Assembly: GCA_020796225.1 (NCBI GenBank)
Contig: CM036764.1
Location: 22,520,733-22,584,732 of the forward strand
Length of the DNA stretch: 64,000 nt
DNA from: Arion vulgaris
Taxonomy: Eukaryota > Mollusca > Gastropoda > Stylommatophora > Arionidae
Direction: 5' to 3'
How positions within the stretch are numbered: the stretch's first letter is position 1; every line of letters begins with the position of its first letter. A program made the position numbers and the translations under genes. Below, piece by piece: positions 1 through 10,810 of this stretch. A model generated the notes under the pieces. It saw nothing but the letters and a program-made list of their open reading frames with translations, was not told the origin of the DNA and did not search any database.

Positions 1-205
1 ATATGTAGACACTTTCTTTCAGTGCAGAAAACAAAAATTAGAAACATAAAACAAACGTCTACATCTTATCACAAATTCAATCTATATATATATTCTCTTG
101 TGTCTCGTTTCCCACTAAACAATTTTCTACAAATTATTTCATTTTTCCATGTCACCTTCTGAAAATTTAGGTCACAATCTTCCAACTCTTGCTTTCCATG
201 CCTAA

Positions 206-745
206 ATGTCTCCATGTCTCTACGACTTAATGCCAATGTCCCATCTGACATACGACTTACATGACCAAATGTCCCATCTGACATACGACTTACATGACCA
301 AATGTCCCATCTGACATACGACTTACATGACCAAATGTCCCATCTGACATACGACTTACATGACCAAATGTCCCATCTGACATACGACTTACATGACCAA
401 ATGTCCCATCTGACATACGACTTACATGACCAAATGTCCCATCTGACATACGACTTACATGACCAAATGTCCCATCTGACATACGACTTACATGACCAAA
501 TGTCCCATCTGACATACGACTTACATGACCAAATGTCCCATCTGACATACGACTTACATGACCAAATGTCCCATCTGACATACGACTTACATGACCAATG
601 TCCATCGACATAGACTTACATGACCAAATGTCCCATCTGACATACGACTTACATGACCAAATGTCCCATCTGACATACGACTTACATGACCAAATGTCCC
701 ATCTGACATCGACTACATGCCAAATGTCCATCTGACATCGACTTA
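206..745. repeat. 33-bp minisatellite, about 15-16 copies
   Basis: The unit begins CATCTGACATACGACTTACA and continues TGACCAAATGTCC. Because 33 is a multiple of three, both strands stay open as repeat-encoded frames. The last copies (from about 596 and from 706) carry single-base losses. It is non-coding in my judgement. Confidence 0.97.
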
Positions 746-1310
746 TACCAATTCATCTCTATCTTCATCTTTTAATAATGGTATCCAATAATATACAATT
801 TGATCCTTGTAAAAGTTCGTCATTTTAATTTCGTATGGGATCAGAACGGTTGCAGGATTCTTCTAAAACATTTATTTTGGAATGTCTCAGCTTGTGTATA
901 ATGTTGTGAGTCATTTTTCAACACTCACTATTGTATAATAACACTCCAAGAATACTGCTTTTATATATTTTAAGTTTCGGTGTAAGTTTTAATCTTTTGG
1001 CTTTCTAGATTTCGTTGAGCGTGGCAAAAATTAGACTTCCTTTCTTGATTTTTCCAATTATATTATATTTTTTTTTAAATCATCATCCTTCGAGACCATA
1101 GTTCCCAGGTATACATAATCATGTACTTCCTCTATGAATTCCTTTCGTAATATAATTGGGTTTGTTTATTTTTTTTTTTATTCCATGTTACTTTTGTTTG
1201 TGCACGACTGTAAGTTCTATTGTTTGAGCTGTTCTGGAAAGTGTATTTATTTTTGTTTGAGCAACCTTGTATCGGCTGGTCAAAAACAACCATCGGTTGA
1301 CAGTACAGAG
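746..1310. other. No gene recognised
   Basis: AT-rich unique-looking DNA with homopolymer runs. I see no splice-bounded coding segment or repeat family member. Confidence 0.6.
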
Positions 1311-1329
1311 AAAATGGGTCGAAAGACCA

Positions 1330-1636
1330 CCCACAACACAACATCAGAGATGGGTACTATGGTCTATCCCGTAGCGAACAAGTTGTTATATTCTGGCAAT
1401 AACAGACTTCGGGTCCACATGTACAACAAATTTAAACTGGCACAACTAACCTATGCCACTGTGAAAAGGCGGACATGATGGCAGCGCACATACTGCAAGA
1501 CTGCCAGTTGTTAGCAGGCTTGAGAAACAAAACCTGGCCCGATAACACAGAGCTTCGCGAGAAGCTGTACGATAGAGTCCCTAAAAGCAACAGCAGAATT
1601 TATGAGAAAATTTGGTTCATCAGTCTAGGCGGGATC

Positions 1637-1674
<38 letters not shown>

Positions 1675-1675
1675 C
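1330..1675 (+). mobile_element. LINE C-terminal (RNase H-type/tail) fragment, family I, ending in (GA)n
   Basis: Broken frames read LYSGNNRLRVHMYNKFKL, AAHILQDCQLLAGL and WPDNTELREKLYDRV, the conserved C-terminal end of many non-LTR retrotransposon ORF2 proteins ('TGHNRLxxHMYxKFK...AEHILQDC...WP...LREKLY'). The 3' end is GTTCATCAGTCTAGG, GGGATCGCGA and then a GA microsatellite at 1639-1671. It is degenerate. Confidence 0.75.
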
Positions 1676-1857
1676 GGCTTGTCAGAAGATTAAAATCGTT
1701 TGCATAAGTCCAAGATTTCCAGTACTGAGGTAAGTGTCCATGGAATGCCTCTGCTATTATCTTTATAGTTAAACCGTAACACAGAGTATAGCAGTTTAAA
1801 TAAAAATGCGAAAAACCAGTTAAATCTTTCTCAGTCAATTGACAAGACATACAATGA

Positions 1858-1988
1858 AACGATTTCGAGAACGACTACAAATGGACGATTACGTGACATA
1901 AGCTATCTAATGATAGGTTTATAGGACCATTAGATAGGTTTATGTTTCCACATGTAATCGTCCATTTGTAGTGTTCCTCGAAATTCGT
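1858..1988. repeat. Imperfect foldback (inverted repeat) next to the ATAAAGGCC family
   Basis: The left arm CTACAAATGGACGATTACGT (from 1877) is mirrored on the right by ATGTAATCGTCCATTTGTAG (1952-1971). The arms extend to CGAGAACGA / TGTTCCTCG and to CTATCTAATGATAGG / CCATTAGATAGG near the centre. A hairpin of roughly 120 bp would form, typical of a MITE or foldback relic. Confidence 0.75.
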
Positions 1989-2006
1989 CATTCTTGTTGT
2001 GTTGTG

Positions 2007-2135
2007 CTTGATAAAGGCCTTTTGGTCGAAACGTTGCTGTTTATCGTCACTGTTTATGTATTTTGTAAAACTGTAGTACTTTGTGTTTACGTGTTTAGCT
2101 ATTTTTCAAAGTTTTACTGCAGCCTCCACCTTATT
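2007..2135 (+). repeat. ATAAAGGCC-family element, copy 1
   Basis: It begins CTTGATAAAGGCCTTTTGGT, CGAAACG, and continues through TTTTGTAAAACTGTAGTACTT to GTTTTACTGCAGCCTCC. The same ~125-bp segment recurs at 2870, 3111, 7127, 7818 and 35826. It has no coding potential. Confidence 0.85.
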
Positions 2136-2239
2136 ATCTTTTATAGTTTCTCTCATCCACCAGTATATAGCAATGTTAAAGAAGAATGTGAAAGAATACT
2201 CCAGTGTATAATTCTTTGTCCTCTGGGTTGACAATTGGA

Positions 2240-2860
2240 CAAGAGCATACCAATATTAAAAGTGATTTTGTTAGTAAAACGGACTCACAAATTATATATT
2301 GAATAAGTTCATAAACAACAGTTCTTATATATGATAAGGCGTTATTTTAAGATTTGCACAATTGACACTCTGCCTGCATAATATGTAAAAGAGATTATAG
2401 CCCGCCAAACATCTTTCAGGACATCCGAGAGTCAAGTGAGAACCTTTTTTTAAAAAATTCATGGAAAATGTTTACAAAAATTACACATAAAAATAGAAAT
2501 TACACGTGGAAAAAAACTCAGGAATTAATAGGATAATAACAGAGAAGATCTGCATAAATTGATCGTATTTCAAATTCAAATGTTTTGACATAACTGTTAG
2601 AATAAATTAAGTTCTACCTAGTCTCGAGTATGACATATTAACATTTAAATGGCGCAACATATATGCCAACGTGTGAGTATCTTGATCATGCTCAATGTGT
2701 TTTACAAGTAATATCTATCAATGGCTTGCTATTATGTGAAAGTCTATCTAATACATTGTAGTATATGTGAAACAGTGGTCTAGTGGAAGGTTGATTATTA
2801 ATATGAATAACGAAGCTGGTTCAAAACTGAACAAATATAGTCCATTAAACTGTAGCAAAA
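2240..2860. other. No gene recognised
   Basis: AT-rich, unique-looking DNA. I see no convincing exon or repeat. Confidence 0.55.
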
Positions 2861-2869
2861 CTGACACGC

Positions 2870-2990
2870 GGACAGTTTCGACAAAAAAATCGATATGAAT
2901 GACAAAAAACGTAAAAGAAAGAACTGTAGTCTTACAAATTACACAACAATATACAGCGACGTTTCGATCAAAAGGCCTTTGTCAAGCAAA
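2870..2990 (-). repeat. ATAAAGGCC-family element, copy 2
   Basis: Reverse-strand copy ending CGACGTTTCGATCAAAAGGC, CTTTGTCAAG. Together with the + strand copy at 3111 it forms a head-to-head pair about 120 bp apart. Confidence 0.8.
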
Positions 2991-3110
2991 TGATACATCA
3001 GAAGCGAAGAAATTCAGACTTATTTTACGACATACATAACATATACAATTAGACAATACATTTCTGACAGCCCTAAAAAGAAAATGTCTTTGCTTCTGGA
3101 GTATCCTTTG

Positions 3111-3235
3111 CTTGATAAAGGCCTTTTGGTCGAAACGTCGCTGTTTATCGTGGTTTTTTTTTGGTACTTTATAAAATTACCGTACTTTCTTTCTACTTGT
3201 TTCGCCATTGCTACATAGTTTTACTGCAGTCTCCT
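3111..3235 (+). repeat. ATAAAGGCC-family element, copy 3
   Basis: Shares CTTGATAAAGGCCTTTTGGT, CGAAACGTCGCTG, and the GTTTTACTGCAGTCTCC end with copy 1. Confidence 0.85.
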
Positions 3236-3329
3236 TATATAAAAAATCGATATCATGTCTTGTGTAATAAAAATGTATTAACAAAACAATGATGACGAAA
3301 AAATAACTAGTAAAAGTAAAGGAACCCTT

Positions 3330-3590
3330 TCATACCTCATGGTATATAGGGCCATACAGTGTTAGGCCTGTATTTCATTGACCGTCAGCACACGATGGGT
3401 GATGTGGTCAGCATCACGCCGGCCGCCTTTACTTTCCCAGGGCATGTCTGGAACCCAAATGGGGCTGGGTGGACCTGAGAGCCGTCGAGGTCGTGAATTC
3501 ACGCCCACTGCGGGAGTTGAACCCGGACCACCAGCCTTGAGAAGCGAGTTCACTAACAACTACGCTACCTCGGCTCTCAAGAAATACCTA
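3330..3590 (-). mobile_element. tRNA-derived SINE (minus strand)
   Basis: On the reverse strand the right end reads GAGCCGAGGTAGCGTAGTTG (box A-like) and then GGTCCGGGTTCAACTCC (box B), like a tRNA. The body (GATGTGGTCAGCATCACGCC, TTTCCCAGG..TGGAACCCAA) recurs in part at 4390-4435 and 19835-19985. It is a pseudo-tRNA-headed SINE, not a tRNA gene. Confidence 0.75.
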
Positions 3591-3599
3591 GACTGTAGA

Positions 3600-4265
3600 T
3601 AATTATTGCACCATTCATTGACAGAATGTCTGTGATATGACAAGCTTGAAAAATTGTGTCCATGTTCTATGATACAGACAATCATTAAACTGAAGTAAAA
3701 TGAATTGTAAAATGAACGGACGAGAATACATGTGCAGAATGAGAGATGGACTATTAATGATATATCGTTAGAAATAGAATCTTAAAGGAAAAAACTAGAA
3801 GGCAAACATGACGTTACAGATAACAATGCTAATACTGTTATTAGATTTCACCTGGTTAATGAAATGAACAAATCTCTTTATGACCCTCATCGAACTCGCT
3901 GTCCTTGTTTTTCAATCAAAATCGCATTATTTAAATGAGCTCAAAACAATCAGGTGTTCTTATTGTTAGGTCATCGCGTGCAGTTGTATAGGTCAATATA
4001 GATTGCGCACATCAAATATAAAAGGAACTTTTATCTCCACTTACCTGGACGATCTGTTAATGACACATTATTATCAGGTGTTATTTCTACAGACGTTGAT
4101 AATAATCATATCTGCCTATTCTAGAAAAGCATTGTAGTCTTGAAGAACAAAAGGGATAGACGCAGTAATACTAATATATCAAAGGAGAAATATGTATGAA
4201 AACTAGACATAAGAAAGTTATTGAAAATTAGTCGATGCACTTGAAAAGTCAGGTCTCAGTCAGAT
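3600..4265. other. No gene recognised
   Basis: AT-rich DNA without open frames of note, splice-bounded coding segments or recognised repeats. Confidence 0.55.
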
Positions 4266-4284
4266 ATGAGTGAGCCACCTTATG

Positions 4285-4437
4285 ACGGAGAGCCTCTATT
4301 GTGTAGTGGTTGGTGCATTTGCTTCTTCGGCGCGTGGTCCGGGTTTAATTCCACAATGTTCTCATCTAGGTATCAGAAATGCACTGTTAGGCGGTCGGTG
4401 TGATGTGTAACCACATCACCCATTGTGTTTCTATAGT
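4285..4437 (+). mobile_element. tRNA-derived SINE (plus strand)
   Basis: TGTGTAGTGGTTGGTGCATT (box A-like) and GTCCGGGTTTAATTCC (box B) are followed by a body TGATGTGTAACCACATCACCC shared with the SINE at 3330-3590. Confidence 0.7.
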
Positions 4438-4449
4438 CAATGAAAAATA

Positions 4450-5165
4450 CAGACCTTACACCGTATTCCCTCAAAATATCTTCACCCTCTTCAAAATTAC
4501 ATCGGTTACCCTCGCCGGTGCTACGGAGTTCGTGCACTGCAACTGAGATCTTCCTGTGTAAGAAACAGATCGGAGCACATATGGTTACTCCCCGAAGTGC
4601 AATGACGATGGTACTTTCAAATCAATCAATCAATCAACCCCTATATACTTCGTGGTATAAAAAGCGATTCGATCACTTTATTTACCCATACTGTATGTCA
4701 TTAGACGGTACTACCTTCCCTCTGTTAACCATATTGTGTCAAATTCTTAATGAGGATGAGCTCATTTGGAAGCATACAAGCATTATCCTAAGTCAAAGAA
4801 ATGTCTAAGTCAAAGGAACCATGTCTGCTACGATCTCTTTCTTGCATGGGAACATCGCGCAAGACAGTGCACACACCCATTATCACTGGAGAAGTTTCCC
4901 AATGTAATAGTGATGACGATAACAAAGAGGAATATTTTTACTTTATTTTTTAAGAATTGTATCTGGGCAGCGGCTCTCTATTCTATTCTTATCGGTTTTA
5001 AATTATCAATTGTTTCTTTGCGTGACCAACTTAATGAAATAACTTTTGTTTTACTGGGTTTTTTATAGGACTAGGTACTAGATCGCATCTATATTGAAAT
5101 CGGCAATCACTTAAAAAATTAGTCAGATAGCTTCATACGGGAAGTGAAATGAATACCTTTGGAGC
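4450..5165. mobile_element. S2 repeat family copy with (CAAT)n end, interrupted
   Basis: 4450-4640 contains CTCGCCGGTGCTACGGAGTT, CGTGCACTGCA and CGGAGCACATATGGTTACTC up to (AATC)n, and matches the reverse of 57650-57780. 4930-5165 holds the other part of the family in the opposite sense (GGGCAGCGGCTCTC, GGACTAGGTACTAGATC, GAGCGAAAAGCAAGC). It looks like an old copy rearranged or interrupted at 4650-4930. Confidence 0.65.
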
Positions 5166-5860
5166 GAAAAGCAAGCACCATACCCCGCCATATTGACTCT
5201 AAAAAATAAAATTAAACTATACAAATACAATTTCTACATTTAATGGAACATCAATTCCCGGTGCAAACCATGCAGTAAATAGACGAAATGAGCAGATGGG
5301 AAGAAGAAAGTCATCACTATGCGTTTAGAGGAAGCAGCAACATATAAATTAAACAACTGTTTTCAGAAACTAGAAAAAAAAACTGCTCACAGCGTTTTGT
5401 ACTCATTTTCTGAAAGTACGCTGGAGGATTTAATACGACAAATGAATTAAGACGACTTGCCCGAGGCTGTCGCAACGCATGTGCTGGTTATCGGTTTTGT
5501 TTTTTCCTTAACAGTAAAAATTGTTGACTTTACGTAGAGGTCAAACACGAGGTGTTTCTGTCAGCAAAGTCCACCATGTTTAACCAATAGTCTTCCTCAC
5601 TCTGCTCCATATTCAAAGTCGATGAACAATGCAGAAAATGTTGGAAATCTACGAGTATTACAACCGGTTTTGGATGTGGAGATGATACCTGATTTGGATT
5701 CCTCTTTACGTTTCAATGTTTCTAAACCCCAGACCAAAATATATGGTATATTTGTGTTTTAAAAGTTTAATTTGAGTTTTCTTTGGAGAAAGATAATAAA
5801 TTCGAAAAGTATTGAATACCAGGGATACTGTAGTAAAAATTGATGAAGAATTTTAATGCA
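5166..5860. other. No gene recognised
   Basis: AT-rich DNA. No exon or repeat family could be assigned. Confidence 0.5.
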
Positions 5861-5924
5861 AAGATGACTATAGTAAAACATGTTGAAGAACTAGATATTG
5901 AATTTTAGAGAGACTTTAGTGAAA

Positions 5925-6175
5925 CTGTGACAAGGATCGAGTGCGCAGGGGACTATAGTAAAACTTGTTGAAGAACTAGATATTGAATTTTAGAGAGACT
6001 TTAGTGAAACTGTGACAAGGATCGAGTGGCAGGGACTATAGTAAAACTTGTTGAAGAACTAGATATTGAATTTTAGAGAGACTTTAGTGAAACTGTGACA
6101 AGGATCGAGTGCGCAGGGGACTATAGTAAAACTTGTTGAAGAACTAGATATTGAATTTTAGAGACTTTAGTAAAA
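5925..6175. repeat. ~88-bp tandem repeat, about 3 copies
   Basis: The unit begins GACTATAGTAAAACTTGTTG and runs through AGAACTAGATATTGAATTTT and GAGACTTTAGTGAAACTGTG to GATCGAGTGCGCAGGG. Degenerate half-copies extend to about 5820. Confidence 0.9.
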
Positions 6176-6339
6176 CTATGAAAAGAATTGAATGTAAGAT
6201 ATACTGCTGCAAAACTTGGGTTATAATTCAATGAACATTAAACTACAGAATAAATGAGAATAAAGCATAGTTTGATATCTTCGTAATATTTGTTGACATA
6301 TTTGTGTTGTTAGTCCTTCTGGGTTTTTTTTTCAATTAA

Positions 6340-6750
6340 GAAGATCAATGTATAGTACTCCTATTATGTGACTTAATATCAATGTATAGTACTCCTATTA
6401 TGTGACTTAATATCAATGTATAGTACTCCTATTATGTGACTTAATATCAATGTATAGTACTTCTATTATGTGACTTAAGATCAATGTATAGTACTCCTAT
6501 TATGTGACTTAATATCAATGTATAGTACTCCTATTATGTGACTTAATATCAATGTATAGTACTCCTATTATGTGACTTAATATCAATGTATAGTACTTCT
6601 ATTATGTGACTTAATATCAATGTATAGTACTTCTATTATGTGACTTAATATCAATGTATAGTACTTCTATTATGTGACTTAATATCAATGTATAGTACTC
6701 CTATTATGTGACTTAATATCAATGTACAGTACTTCTATTATGTGACTTCC
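6340..6750. repeat. 34-bp minisatellite, about 12 copies
   Basis: The unit is ATCAATGTATAGTACTCCTA plus TTATGTGACTTAAT. The main polymorphism is ACTCCT versus ACTTCT. Confidence 0.97.
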
Positions 6751-7120
6751 TTCCATTTTACTTGTTGATATTAACTGAACGCGCCAGTAGCGGAACATCT
6801 ATTCTGCTATAACTCAAGAACCCACGGGTAGTGTAAACCGCCACCAAGTCAAAATGGATCAATTCTAGATGATAGTCATAGTAATAGCATGATTAATAGT
6901 AGCACGGAATGAGAATTTGGGGAAAACTAATAGCAATCAAAACAACAATTTAAATAACTCATTTCTCTGAGTAGACAAAACATGCCGCAATTATCAGTCG
7001 TTAAGTTATTATCTATTGATCCTTTGAAATTGACATATAACAATATACTTATAGGATTTGATAGATAGATAGAAATATATCAACATAACAATACACTTAT
7101 AGGATTTGATATCGAAATAG
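6751..7120. other. No gene recognised
   Basis: AT-rich DNA with a short direct repeat of ATAGGATTTGATAG (about 7050 and 7100, again near 7916). Confidence 0.5.
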
Positions 7121-7126
7121 AGGAAG

Positions 7127-7246
7127 ACTGCAGTAAAACTTGGTAAATAGTGAAACACGTACAAACAAAGTACTATAGTTTTACAAAATACATAAACAGT
7201 GACGATAAACAGCAACGTTTCGACCAACAAGGCCTTTATCAAGCAA
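7127..7246 (-). repeat. ATAAAGGCC-family element, copy 4
   Basis: The reverse-strand copy ends CAACGTTTCGACCAACAAGG, CCTTTATCAAG. It is paired with the opposite-strand copy at 7818. Confidence 0.85.
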
Positions 7247-7408
7247 ACGAACAAACAGGAGTGACAAATTAAAATGAAACACAAATGGACGACCAAATAC
7301 CAACGTATCTAAGGAAAATCTGGAATAAAAACGAATAACGAAATAAATGTAACACAAAAACACACATAAAAACTAGAAATAGAAAAGAAACAATGAAACA
7401 TCTAGTAA

Positions 7409-7463
7409 ATATCTTTTTTTTTTTTTTTCTTTTTTTTCTTTTTTTTCTTTTTTTTTTTTTTTC
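7409..7463. repeat. Poly-T tract with C interruptions
   Basis: About 55 bp of T runs broken by single C residues, possibly the tail of a reverse-strand retroposon extending to about 7790. Confidence 0.9.
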
Positions 7464-7792
7464 TTTCGTCCGCTTTCAACTCAGACGAAGTTCCATCTCT
7501 GAAACTGATTTTTGCGTGAAAATCTGTTTTTCCAATTTCTTACAATGGCAGCAGCGTGCACATTGTAAATTACTTTACACTGGCAGCCGTGTGCTCAATG
7601 TACTCGTAATTAGTATTCCTCGCCATACAGGCAGATTTTCTCCGACTTCAGAGGTACTCACGTTATTGTCCTGAGTAAGACCAGGGGACTCGAACAAATG
7701 CCGGACAGTAGGTTCGAACCCGAGCCATGAGGCGTCTCACAGCTAGCAGGCCGAGCTACTATCAACTACTCTAGGCAGTCCCCCAGTAAATA
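7464..7792 (-). mobile_element. Probable tRNA-derived SINE (minus strand)
   Basis: Reverse strand: GACTGCCTAGAGTAGTTGAT resembles box A and GGCTCGGGTTCGAACCTACT contains a canonical box B GGTTCGAACC. The T tract at 7409-7463 would be the A-rich tail. The element boundaries are inferred. Confidence 0.6.
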
Positions 7793-7817
7793 TATAACTT
7801 GAATACATGCAGCATAT

Positions 7818-7918
7818 TGCTTGATAAAGGCCTTGTTGGTCGAAACGTTGCTGTTTATCGTCACTGTTTATGTATTTTGTAAAACTATAGTACTTTGTTT
7901 GTACGTGTTTCACTAGGG
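7818..7918 (+). repeat. ATAAAGGCC-family element, copy 5
   Basis: CTTGATAAAGGCCTTGTTGG, TCGAAACGTTGCTGTTTATC and on to ACGTGTTTCAC. It is truncated relative to copy 1. Confidence 0.85.
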
Positions 7919-8389
7919 ATTTGATAGATAGATAGAAATATATACACATAACAATAAGATAGGTAGAGATATATATTTATATCCTTTTCATATTATGTTG
8001 GACACATAAAGCTTCCACAAAAGTTTGATCGTGTTGTCGTTCTGTCACCTTTCTACTACTTGTTTTCCATGTCAAGCCACAATCTAGCTCTCTTTCCACA
8101 GTTTTGTCATTTTTCCATGTCAGGCCACAATCTAGCTCTTTTTCCACAGTTTTGTCATTTTTCCATGAACGTACAGGCCTGTTCTTCCCATCCGCTGTCA
8201 ATCAGAAAGTTATCCTAGTCGACGTCCTTACTGCATACGACATACATGTTCATCTCCATCTTCGTTTTCTAATGATGGTCGATATGGAGCGTTCGGGGAA
8301 GAAGAATAAGAATGTAAATAAGTACACTAGTAATACATAGATTCATAAACACAATTGTACATGTTTAGATACATCAGAACCAACTACTT

Positions 8390-8646
8390 CTCCTTCTTCT
8401 TCTTTGCGTTCGTTCTTTACGATCAATTTTAATCACTCTTTGTGATATGTTTGATCTTTGCCAAGAACGTGTATACGTTGCACATTGGTTTGGTAGGCCC
8501 CTAAACGCATAGACTTCTACACATTTAGGACATGTACATCCGATTTCAGCCAAACCTCCTTAGTCGCCGCCTGCGACATGCATGGTAGGTAACAGTGGTT
8601 CTATTCTTTACACCCCAAATGTGGGCCCCAGTAACCACTCGGGCGA
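8390..8646 (-). mobile_element. S1 SINE-like element, copy 1
   Basis: A member of a ~255-bp family. On its own strand it starts GCCCGAGTGGTTAC, contains GTAACAGTGG and GTCGTAAGAGGCGAC-type sequence, and ends in an AAG-rich tail (TTCTTCTTC here). Other copies are at 9528, 18425, 35265, 37868, 43972 and 49232. Confidence 0.85.
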
Positions 8647-9039
8647 GCCAACTACTCATTGTAAACACGCAAATCCCAACATTTGGACAAAACCAGGATT
8701 GATAAATTGGTTCAGCAATACTTATGACGTTGAGAAATTGAATTCCAAGTCATTTCCCGTGAATGGAAGTAGATTTCTATGAAAGTTAACGTTCTTACAA
8801 CCAAAATAGAAGTTCATGAATACGCATGAGCCTTCCATCGCTCATCAATACAAAAAAAGAAACTATTTCTATTTGACCACAAAAGTCAGGAGAGGTCAAT
8901 CTGTTTATTGTAAGCTTTTGTTACATGATTTCGTTCAATTTGTAACAACAATTGTCTATTATTAGACCAGTTGCTGCAGCTCTATATAGAACTTTATAAT
9001 AATTGAATGATTTTACTTGAAGTTACTCGATTCTTGGTT

Positions 9040-9480
9040 TGTCCTCCAATAAGTTTGATATGTTTTGTTATACTGATTGAGAGGACCATCTTCATTGCAG
9101 TTTCGTGGAAATAAGTATGCTTGCGTTGATCTGTTTCTTGATACGAAGGTCTCGGTGGGAATACACATACTCGGTAGCACTGGCGAGGATCCTCTTAATA
9201 ATTCAAAAGTGTCAGGAAAATTTATAGACATTTTTTAAATGCTTTGAACTTAGCTGGGCAACTAATTTATGAACTCTTTTAATAATTGTCAACAGCGAAT
9301 AGTTCTTTGACGTACTTAACGGGAACACTGGCCTTACATTTTATTGTTCGCCTCAAATAGGACTAGAAACTCGTTCAGTGATTATTGGAAACAGTCGGAG
9401 CTCTTAATGCGAAGCAAGAGTTGAGTACTTTTGTTGTCAGAGGCTAACACACTCACCTTCACGTCACAGAGACTACTACG
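9040..9480. mobile_element. S2 repeat family copy, diverged
   Basis: GAGAGGACCATCTTCATTGC, CGTGGAAATAAGTATGC and GGTAGCACTGGCGAGG align with the S2 copy at 57650. The second half (AACGGGAACACTGG, GACTAGAAACTCGTTCAGTG) also matches. Confidence 0.65.
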
Positions 9481-9527
9481 CATATTTACAATGATTTAGA
9501 TGAGATCACTACATGTATGAAGGTTAT

Positions 9528-9715
9528 CTTCTTCTTCTTTGCGATCGTTCTTTACGACCAATTTTAATCACTATTTGTGATATGTTTCATCTTCGTCAAG
9601 AACGTGTATACGTTGCACATTAGTTTGGTAGGCCCCTAAACGCATAGACTTTCTCCTCTTACGACATGCGTGGCAGGTTACAGTGGTTCTATTCTTTACA
9701 CCCCAAATGTGGGGT
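9528..9715 (-). mobile_element. S1 SINE-like element, copy 2 (truncated, internally deleted)
   Basis: Starts TTCTTCTTCTTTGCGATCG and lacks the segment between GACTTTC and TCCTCTTACGACATGCGTGG seen in other copies. Confidence 0.8.
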
Positions 9716-9804
9716 CATATATGTAATATGCCATTTCATGGCACGACGAACCGTTACGTTTAACTATTTTCATTTAAGAAATCATACATGCTACACTCGT
9801 ATAT

Positions 9805-10000
9805 AAATTGATTGATTGCTAGGACCATCATCATTGCACTTCGGTGAGAAACCATGTGTGCTCCGATCTCTTTCTTACAACAGGAAGATCTCAGCGGCAG
9901 TGCACGAACTCCGTAGCATCGAAGAAGGTACGCGGTGAAATTTAGAAGATGGTGAAATGTTTGGTTTTTTTCTCATGAATTTTGCCCAGGCTGACAGTTG
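9805..10000. mobile_element. S2 repeat family copy (partial)
   Basis: TTGATTGATTGCTAGGACCA, CACTTCGGTGAGAAACC and AGATCTCAGCGGCAGTGCAC match the S2 family. It stops soon after AATTTTGCCCAGGCTGAC. Confidence 0.75.
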
Positions 10001-10219
10001 GTATGCCACTGCGTTAACACTCAGTAAACTTTGCAAAATAAGTGCGTTCGCCATTAAATGCAATAAGGGCCATTATGATGCAGTTATTATGAATAAATTT
10101 TAAAAAAATGTATAGTAAATAGGGGGGAAAAGCATTTGTATTACATTTAATCATCGTAAAGATAACTGTTATCTCTAAGAAACAGGAAACCCCACTATGC
10201 AATATCACAATACCAAACA

Positions 10220-10810
10220 CAACACTGAAAGAAGTCCATCGATTCAAGTATCTGGTAACATTCCTAACATCAGATGGAAGATGTACAACAGAGATTAGGA
10301 GTAGAATAGCTCAAGCGAAAGAAGCTTTTATGAAAATGAAAAACACACTACGTGTAAATTCACTACCAGTAACACTGTGGAAAGAGTTCTCCAGTGCTAT
10401 ATTGAACCAATGCTTATGTATAGCAGCAAATCATGTGCAATGAACATGGAACCAATAAGATCATTGGAAGCCACAGAGATGTGCTTTTACAGACGAATGC
10501 AGAAAATTCCATGTAAAATGAACAAACCAAATGATGAGGTTTTAAAACAGAGCTGCATACAAAGAAAACTTATCAAAAGAATAAGAATCAGGCAGTCAGG
10601 AATCTTTGAGCACATAATGAGGAGGTTTGGAATATGTGGTAACAACGGGTAAAATACAGGGAAGGAGAGCTGGTTGAAGGCATACGAAAAGATAATGCCT
10701 GGTCTAACACGGTGGTTCGACAAAATATCGACGTAAGAACTGATTAACTGCACCAGGAAAAGAGAGTTGGGGAGAGACATGAGCGCCTATGCCGGCAGGC
10801 ATGGAACTTG
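10220..10810 (+). mobile_element. LINE ORF2 C-terminal fragment, family H
   Basis: Frames read VHRFKYLVTFLTSDGRCTTE, IRSRIAQAKEAFMKM, then EATEMCFYRRMQKIP and RQSGIFEHIMRRFG, the usual order downstream of a LINE reverse transcriptase ('FKYLGs.it.dg.ce.EI..RI..A..af', 'LEaaEmwflRRmlriP'). Several frameshifts are present, so it is a dead copy. Confidence 0.85.

Noticed and set aside
206..745. CRISPR-like array (regular short repeats)
   Set aside because: The repeats are contiguous with no unique spacers, in an animal genome; it is a minisatellite.
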